From: Harmothoe impar
Lineage: Eukaryota > Annelida > Polychaeta > Phyllodocida > Polynoidae
DNA: 64,000 nt
NCBI GenBank assembly: GCA_947462335.1
Contig: OX381708.1
Location: forward strand, 38,505,377 to 38,569,376
Reading direction: 5' to 3'
Below are positions 57,102-64,000 of the stretch, one piece after another (the first letter of the stretch is position 1; the number at the start of each line of letters is the position of its first letter). A program made the position numbers and the translations under genes. Below the pieces are notes generated by a model. It worked only from the letters and a program-made list of their open reading frames with translations, was not told the origin of the DNA and did not search any database.

Positions 57102-58351
57102 TTATAATGCGTGTGGTGGTGGACAGGGAGAGGGTAGATGGAACTTTTATGAAGGACTTCTATAGAGATGTATTTATAACAGCACAAATCATGTAAACCA
57201 TTTTTGCTGCGTTTGTTGTTAACATAGGTAGCGAAATCGATTTCTGGGTAAAACAGCTAGAGTTGGTCTTTAAAAAAGGACTACTTCCTCTTTTCTCTAT
57301 TATCTGTAAATGAACCATCTGCTCTGAGTTAGATGTACCCCGGCAGTGCTGCCAGTATCCAGTGACACTGATACTTGGTGAACTAGCTCTGGTGATCTAA
57401 TTCTGCTGTTGGTTTTAGCACGAGTCCCTCAAAGTAGGTTTAGCTGGATAGCCTTGTGACCCAGGAAAAATAAAATGTAACCTCGGCTTAACACTTGCTA
57501 CATGCTTCCTTTAACCATTTGAAATGTTAATCAATCAATCAGACTGTACCAATGCACAAGTCATATCCCATAGCTTGGTATCATCAGTCCCGAGTTTCTG
57601 TATTCTATTCACTGTGTTATAATAACACTCTGAATTGCTGGACCCCCCTGGACCTACTCTGTGCCAAAATCAGCCTATCTTTAGTATCAGGTTCCCCTAA
57701 AGCTAGCTCCCGAAATGAGATCCACCAGCCTCTTGAGAACCCCCCCCCCCCCCCACACACACACACAACTCTCCCTCCTCCCTCCACACACACGGCCCTG
57801 CAGTGCTAAATGTGGCACCACCACTCCAACCAAGGGGCAAAAACTCCAAATAACAGCAGTGGTAAGCCTAGTGTCTTGTGAGTTCAAAGCAGTGAGCAGC
57901 TCACGGGGGTGGGGAGCAGTAGGGTCTGCTACCCTGGGCTCAAAGTCAGTTAGTTGTAAGTGCCTCCATGCCTTCACCTACAGCCTTGCCGCCCCGATAC
58001 ATCATTCACACGAGATAGGATCTCAGATGGTGTCAACGTGCTCTGGCTATTTTCTCTGCAGAAATACGTCCTTGGAAATTGAGTTATGAGCTGAAGTACC
58101 TTCAGCTGGAAGTCGCGTCCAGATACTGATACGAAAATGAAAGGTGGCATCTTTATTTATTCATACCACAGTATGCGGGTCAGTCAGGAAGCTTAGATAA
58201 AAATCAGTCACGCACATACAGAATGATACATCAGTATAAGACGCACAGTCTCCAGAAACCTGAAAGTATACGTCTAATAAATCTGTCAACAGTTGAGTCT
58301 AAACTGTAAATGCCTAAAAGAGCAATATAAACTCGTTTATGGAGGCGTTTA

Positions 58352-58737
58352 CAGGGGTAGACAAATCATATTTGAGCATGTGTGCCCACGGGCACAGAAT
58401 CAAGATAAAGTTGTGCCCAGAAGGTATACAGTGTGCCCAGCTGATCTCTCCATGTTTTCACATGCGCCAATAGGAAGAGGTATAAATCAAAGTTTCAGAA
58501 TCCTGAGCTACATATGTGTTGAAAGAAAATGAGTTATGTATGAAATATTTGGGAATAACTTGAAAATAAAAATTGCTTAAAAGGCATGACTAAAGATGGC
58601 AAAGTATTTGAGGAGAAATCAGCAAACATATTCATTTTGTCAGCTGTGCCCACAGGGCACAACGTCAAAAAAATCTTGTGCCCTGTGCCCTTTTTGTGTG
58701 TCACCGGGCACAGGGCACAGGGATTTGTCGAGCCCTG
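58352..58737. mobile_element. 386-bp hAT-like MITE (CAGGGGTAGACAAATC ends)
   Basis: The left end CAGGGGTAGACAAATC and the reverse complement of the right end CAGGGCTCGACAAATC match. Flanks GCGTTTA and GCGTTTTA differ by one base in a T-run, consistent with an 8-bp duplication. GGGCACA/TGTGCCC words recur inside. Its termini resemble those of 54591-54960. Confidence 0.75.
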
Positions 58738-61584
58738 CGTTTTAAGATATGTTCGGTGACTTGATATCTGGCCATGTACATGTGTAGCAGTAACAAACAG
58801 ACCCATTTTGGTTCATACAGCCAGTTATTAACTACCAAAGGTAGGTCGGTAGGCGTTTGCTGAGGGTACTCTCACTACTATGAGAATAGGCTGTTGGTGC
58901 CTACATTTACACATCTAACAACTAGAGAAGTGGCAGGGGCCTGGCTGGGTGTGGAGCACGGGGCCGGGCGGGATGAATGGCGGGCCGGGTGAGCTGCTCG
59001 TCAGTGGGGGTGTGGTGAGCAGGCCGTGCCAGCCGTGAGGTGAGCTGGGGTGGCACCAAGAGAGCAGCCCCCCCCCCCCCCCCCCCCGGCCTGCTGCCCC
59101 AGACACCTATACATCAGGCCGGCCGCTCCCACACACTGGGGCCCTGCTCCTACAGTCAGACACAGACGTGCACACATACACAATGCTTTACCACTTACAA
59201 ACAGCTTCAAGACTTTGGTACTTGTAGACCATGCCCAAGTCCTGAGGGATAAATATATACAACATGTAGGTCGTTGGTTCTAAACATGGCAACTTCAGGG
59301 ACAAATGGAAGTTTCCAGTAGACAGCGGTATAGCAGGGAGTGGTAAACAACATCAAGACATGTACTAAGGTATATTCCATTGGATAGCCCCCCTGTTTAC
59401 AGCCATATTGATTTGGTTAGTGCGACTGGCATGGTAGAAGATGGGGATTAAACTCACGACAGACCATAACAATTTACCATGCATTAATAACCTCCCACAC
59501 ACACACACCCGCCATCCTAAAGGAAGGTGCACATTAAAAATGAACAAAATGATGAGAAATTAAATCAAACTTTGGTAGGCTTGACTGTTTTAATGTGTTG
59601 CACAGTAGGAACTACGGAGGTACTGCCCAAACGTGTGGCGTTCTCCCACTGGACAGAAGGTTGGGATATCGGAGGAGAAAAGGAAGTGGGAGGAGTAGAG
59701 ATGCGTGGGTAGAGAGGTTGAGGGTTGAACAGTTGGGGGGGGGGGGGGTGAACTGGTGTAGCTGGGGCTATGAGCCTACGTTGGACTAAGGTGTGTGGAA
59801 TTAGTAATAGAAAACCTAACGGAATACACCATGTACCGGTAATGGGATGGTGTCAGATGATGGGACTGACTGCAGGTGATGTGAATATTTTACATATATG
59901 CCCTGTAGGGTGGGGTTAGATAAATACATGATAATGAGGTGCACTGTAGGTGATTATAGTTCTACAATTATAAGGTGTTTTGGTTCCCTAATGACACTGA
60001 TACTATTGATGAGGGCCTATTACCGGTAAGTATTGGTGTTCATTAAGATGTCAAACGGTGGCATTGGCATTTTTTAAAGATAAATTAGAAATAAAGTACG
60101 ATTGCAATCACAAATCTAAGAAGACTGAATGAGTTGGTACAGTATAATCGTACACATTGTATAGAGTTCATCATTACAACTGCTTAATTGCATTACAGAC
60201 ATGTTATACCTTTCTAATACTATTTTCTAACAAAGATGCAAGTTTAACGCTGATAAGTCTTGGACATATATTGAAAGTCTTTTGCATTAATAAGTCACTA
60301 AGTCAATAAGTAAACAACATGTAATATCGATTTTTTTTTCACAACGCATGTCATGGACGTCAGATAATAAAGGAAACATACAGCAACGATCATAATTTTA
60401 TTTAAAGATGATAGGTCAAAAAAAATCAATCAAGAAATATATAGTGAGAGGTAATTTCATACGCTACTGTCAATTATGGTATAGCGAGATTGGAGACCTT
60501 CATTGTCTTGAAATCACTGGTGTAAGGTTTTAATGCAACTTCATAATTAAATCAAGTAATCTGATGCATGCATTGTAGCAATGTGGTTGATTGTTCTTGG
60601 AATCTATTAAGTCAAACGTAGGAGCGTCGTTTGTCAGACGTGGGGTCGGGGAGGCGGCCATACCTGCGGCAGCGTACCTGTCCTTGCTATAAGCCACCGG
60701 TTTTACCTGCTCCACATGGATCATGCTACTCACAAATAGGCTACTTTAGATGGCCTGCACAATTACCAATACAAGAATTACCCGGGTTATGTTACTATGA
60801 GAATTTTGAGACTATTCTATTTTCGACATGAAGAAATTTACCTCATTATCTGGTGGGACCCCATAAATGGGTTAAACCAATGTAGCCTACGTCTCATTAG
60901 AACCCAGGCTTAGGACAACCCCCCCCTCCCCCCGCCCTCCTTCTCAAATCCCAACATCTTGCTTTAATAGGCCTTCTATAAGCGCATTGCTGAAAAGTGA
61001 GTTGAATTTTGTAAGTGCAGGCTCTCCTAAAGGGGCACTTACGGTTATCAGGTTTCCCAAACCAGCAGTCTATACGAAAACCTGCCGGCCAACGGCTATA
61101 GCCGGCAAAAAGTCTCCCGGTCTGGCAGAAAAAGGGCTACTGCTGGCCTGAATGGCCGGCTGCATTCTACAGATTCTAGCATATATGCCAGTTTTTACGG
61201 CTTGTAAATTGGACCATTATTGGCCGGCGACGGAGTCCCCGGCCATGGTTAATGAGTTCACTTTTCCGTAAGGTTTCAACAGGAATTGCGCGTCCATAGG
61301 ATTAGCATTGGCTCGTTTGCTTTTTGCACCCTATATACATATGCTCTCTAGTCCCCCACCCCTCAGCACTGCACTCTGCCAGAGTGGTCGTAACCCTGCG
61401 TCGTCCGCTTTTCCGTTTACGCATAAGACCTTACCTGCAATCAACCTATATGTTGTTCACAGGTCTCACCCAGAATGCACTGCTCATTCCGGTCTACTGA
61501 GTTTTCAATAGGTGCAAAGCCCTAATATGTTGATCACACCCCTCCCTCCACACACTAGCAGTATGTATACAGACCGCGGCAGGC

Positions 61585-61979
61585 GAGCTGGGCGCCTTCC
61601 CTACTCCACTACCAGCGAGTTTAGCAGTCCTACATGCGCCCTCAATGGTTGGTGATCACACCTGAGCTGGGTGCCGTCCCTACTCCACTACCAGCGAGTT
61701 TAGCACTCCTACATGCGCCCTCAATGGTTGGTGATCACACCTGAGCTAGGCGCCGTCCCTACTCCACTACCAGCGAGTTTAGCACTCCTACATGCGCCCT
61801 CAATGGTTGGTGATCACACCTGAGCTGGGTGCCGTCTCTACTCCTTTACCAGCGAGTTTAGCAGTCCTACATGCGCCCTCAATGGTTGGTGATCACACCT
61901 GAGCTGGGTGCCGTCCCTACTCCACTACCAGCGACTTTAGCAGTCCTACATGCGCCCTCAATGGTTGGTGATCACACCT
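61585..61979. repeat. 79-bp tandem repeat, five copies
   Basis: Units start at about 61585, 61664, 61743, 61822 and 61901 and contain GAGCTGGGTGCCGTCCCTAC, CCAGCGAGTTTAGCA and CAATGGTTGGTGATCACACC. Copies are about 95 percent alike. Function is unknown. Confidence 0.92.
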
Positions 61980-62003
61980 TGCACCACTACAGCGAGTTTT
62001 ATA

Positions 62004-62852
62004 GGGGCCGTCCATTAATTACATACGCATGAAGGGGGGGGGGGGTTAGGCTAAGTGCGTACAGGGGGGGGGGGTGGGGGGGTCTAGGCTCATTTTGGCA
62101 TACGCATTGTGTACGCATAGGGCCGATTTTCTGGTCATTTTAGACTAAAATTGGCACCTTTTTGGGTCCAACTATCCCACTTAATTTTGAAAATTTTCCT
62201 TTGAGTTCTCCAAACATGCCAAATATTTTTTTACCACCCCCTTCCTACCAACTAGCCATAAGTACCCCCCCCCCGCCTCCGGGGCCATTAAGTTCTGCTT
62301 TTGCAAAATGCCCTCCCCCTCCGAACAAATCACAAATGGTGGTGTAATGAGGTATGTTCACGAGTATTTAAATATTAATATTTGGTTCTGATCACCCCAT
62401 CATGGAGGCTTATCAAGTTTTGCCCGCCACCCCCTCACTGAGGAGTGAGGACCTTTTTCACTATGACCCCTAGCTCCTATCTTCAAAAGCCCCCCCCCCC
62501 CCCCCTCCCACGCTAGATGGCAATATATAGCTCGGCCCTAAGCTTGACCAGCCCCCCCCCCCCCCCCCAACCTTGGGGTATATTTTTGACAAGTGGGAAA
62601 CTTTTCCCTAACTATCTACTTCTTTTATTATCTATGAAAGAATCAATTTCCGGATGAAGGGGGTTTCTTATTAAGAAGAAGACTTTTATAAGATTCCTTT
62701 ATTTTATCAGTGGGGGGGGGGGGGGTTAAAATTGAAATGCGTATGTACGCATACGGGGGGGGGGGGTAGCCCAAATGCGTACATGGTGCAACAGGGGGGG
62801 TGGGGGGTCTATTTTGGCCAGAAATGTGCGTACGTAATTAATGGATGGCCCC
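62004..62852. mobile_element. 849-bp inverted-repeat element with GGGGCCGTCCATTAATTAC ends
   Basis: The left end GGGGCCGTCCATTAATTAC and the reverse complement of the right end GGGGCCATCCATTAATTAC continue into TACGCA. ATA flanks both sides (62001-62003, 62853-62855). The interior contains many G- and C-runs of 7-18 bases and several more TACGCAT words beside them. No transposase frame. A 3-bp target fits several superfamilies; I leave it unassigned. Confidence 0.78.
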
Positions 62853-62892
62853 ATATGTTGATCGGAAATCACACAAGGTGTACAAGGCTTCA

Positions 62893-63110
62893 TGTGAAGA
62901 GTGATGCATTCTTGCATCATGACTTCTTTATACTAACCCTTTAAGGTCAGCATGGTGATTCAAGTTAACAGTGATGCATTCATGCATCATGACTTCTCGA
63001 TACTAACCTTTTAAGGTCAGCATAGTGCTTCAAGTGAACAGCGATGCATTCATGCATCATGACTTCTCTACACTTACCCTTTTAGGACGGCTAGTGCATA
63101 AATTATTAGA
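62893..63110. repeat. 70-bp tandem repeat, three copies
   Basis: GTGATGCATTCATGCATCAT starts at 62901 (with variant), 62971 and 63041 (with variant), each followed by GACTTCT and TTTAAGGTCAGCAT. Each unit holds the palindrome GATGCATTCATGCATC. Confidence 0.88.
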
Positions 63111-64000
63111 TATGTATTTGATCCAGAATCCTTGAAAGAAGCCGGCCACCACACCTATGGTGTGGAATTTCTCTATCCTTAAACATTGAATCCTAGTTAT
63201 GCTTTCTACAGCATAAAACAGCTTGAATATTTTCTGTTATGTTCTTCAGTAATTTCCATATCAAAATTATTTAGATAATCCTGCTAATCATCATTATAAG
63301 TACAAACACGTGTATGCTTTGTATTTCATTTCTAAATAGCAAAATTGTACTTCATTATCCGGGCCTGCAAAATTAAGCCGGGCCTGCAAAGAAAAAAATC
63401 TGCAGGACCGAATGCCCTGCATGCTGAAAAAGTTTTCGTATAGACTGAACCAGGGAAGCTAGTTATATGTGAGATGCTAATTACATTCGAGAACTTTTAT
63501 AGTTTCTGACACTTTCTCGAAAAGATTCTGGGAAAAAATATCAATGTTTGTCACCGCTATGGCTTGTGCTACTAGTTAATGCCACCTTATCTTGATGATC
63601 CCCTATAGTGTATTGATGTTACAGTGTAATCTAGGAATATATATCCCTTATCTGTATTGAAGTAACACGATCTGCAAAACATACACTTGCACGTTTATCA
63701 GCAAAGGATATGCAGTACATGTATATGAAACTAGAGTAAACGCAGCTTCTCTGTGCTCTGAAATCCCACTGCGTCAGCAAATAATTGACCCAAATGTAAA
63801 TCAGTGTAAGTCAAACACAGAAAAGGGATGCTGAAAATATATAGCTATAATCCCGCCTTTTTGCAAAGAGAATGAAATGTATTAACAATTTACACTTTAG
63901 TATTTATAAGTTCAGATAAAGTCTTATGTGCATCTAGGCAGGTGATTATAACTATGGTAGAGTGGGACTATTCACATACCCTGACTAACTCCTATACATG
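63111..64000 (+). other. MACO1 intron 2, continuing beyond the window
   Basis: No exon or RNA gene is seen. CCGGGCCTGCAAA is directly repeated at about 63359 and 63379. A word at about 63437-63452 is an inverted match to 61069-61084. Confidence 0.5.

Larger units (their letters stand above)
54459..61584 (+). other. MACO1 intron 2, first part
   Basis: Apart from the MITEs listed separately, no coding exon is supported. It includes C- and G-runs at about 55869-55880, 57068-57090, 57740-57753, 59070-59087 and 59738-59748, and a GGCCGGC-rich stretch at about 61075-61250. I looked specifically for the macoilin membrane-segment exon and did not see it. Confidence 0.6.

Noticed and set aside
54459..64000. 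Search for MACO1 exon 3 (next membrane segments)
   Set aside because: No stretch with the expected hydrophobic coding pattern and splice sites was found; the exon is presumably beyond the window.

Overview
The window is animal nuclear DNA. Protein-coding genes are broken by short GT-AG introns, and most of the sequence is retrotransposons, miniature inverted-repeat elements (MITEs) and G-rich minisatellites. The cellular genes are clear bilaterian orthologues. The non-LTR and Gypsy-type elements and the AT-rich, MITE-dense non-coding DNA suggest a marine invertebrate (lophotrochozoan or invertebrate deuterostome); I cannot fix the species.

Three cellular genes are supported. (1) 20644-21753 (-) is an intronless 369-residue class A GPCR of the GPR45/GPR63 (PSP24) type. 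(2) 41579-49079 (-) is a complete CCT8 gene, the theta subunit of the TRiC/CCT chaperonin: 16 exons, 545 residues, every junction in phase. (3) 49300-54458 (+) is the start of MACO1 (macoilin), exons 1 and 2; the gene runs beyond the window. CCT8 and MACO1 are head to head with 220 bp between start codons, so they very probably share a bidirectional promoter.

1-15.8 kb is a nest of transposons. A non-LTR element cut by the left edge (1-2602, -) has endonuclease and reverse transcriptase separated by a frameshift. A decayed Gypsy-type LTR element (-) has its gag in two pieces (14871-15189 and about 6452-6577). The 8.28 kb between the pieces is one insertion with short terminal inverted repeats and an 8-bp target duplication (hAT-like). 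Inside it sits an apparently intact non-LTR retrotransposon (7740 to about 13785). Its ORF1 carries a NADAR-type domain and an SGNH-hydrolase-like domain; its ORF2 carries APE endonuclease and reverse transcriptase. The two ORFs are in one frame, separated by a single UAG. This element is the most unusual object in the window.

15.8-34.8 kb holds a GT-rich minisatellite (17.08-18.63 kb), the GPCR, several MITEs, a 5'-truncated non-LTR element (29.4-31.3 kb) and a GTGACTGATCAACACACA-type satellite (32.3-34.8 kb) interrupted by a TTAA-flanked element with a tRNA-like core. 34.8-39.64 kb is a G-rich satellite (TTGGGATGGGG/TTGGGATGTG units) with higher-order structure, itself interrupted by several insertions. 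Uninterrupted satellite units give the empty site for three of these insertions, so exact element ends and target duplications can be read.

39.6-64 kb holds CCT8 and MACO1 with further MITEs, a tRNA-derived repeat in CCT8 intron 1, two hAT-like miniature elements, a 79-bp tandem array and an 849-bp poly-G-rich inverted-repeat element. No rRNA genes, CRISPR arrays or bacterial-type operons were seen.
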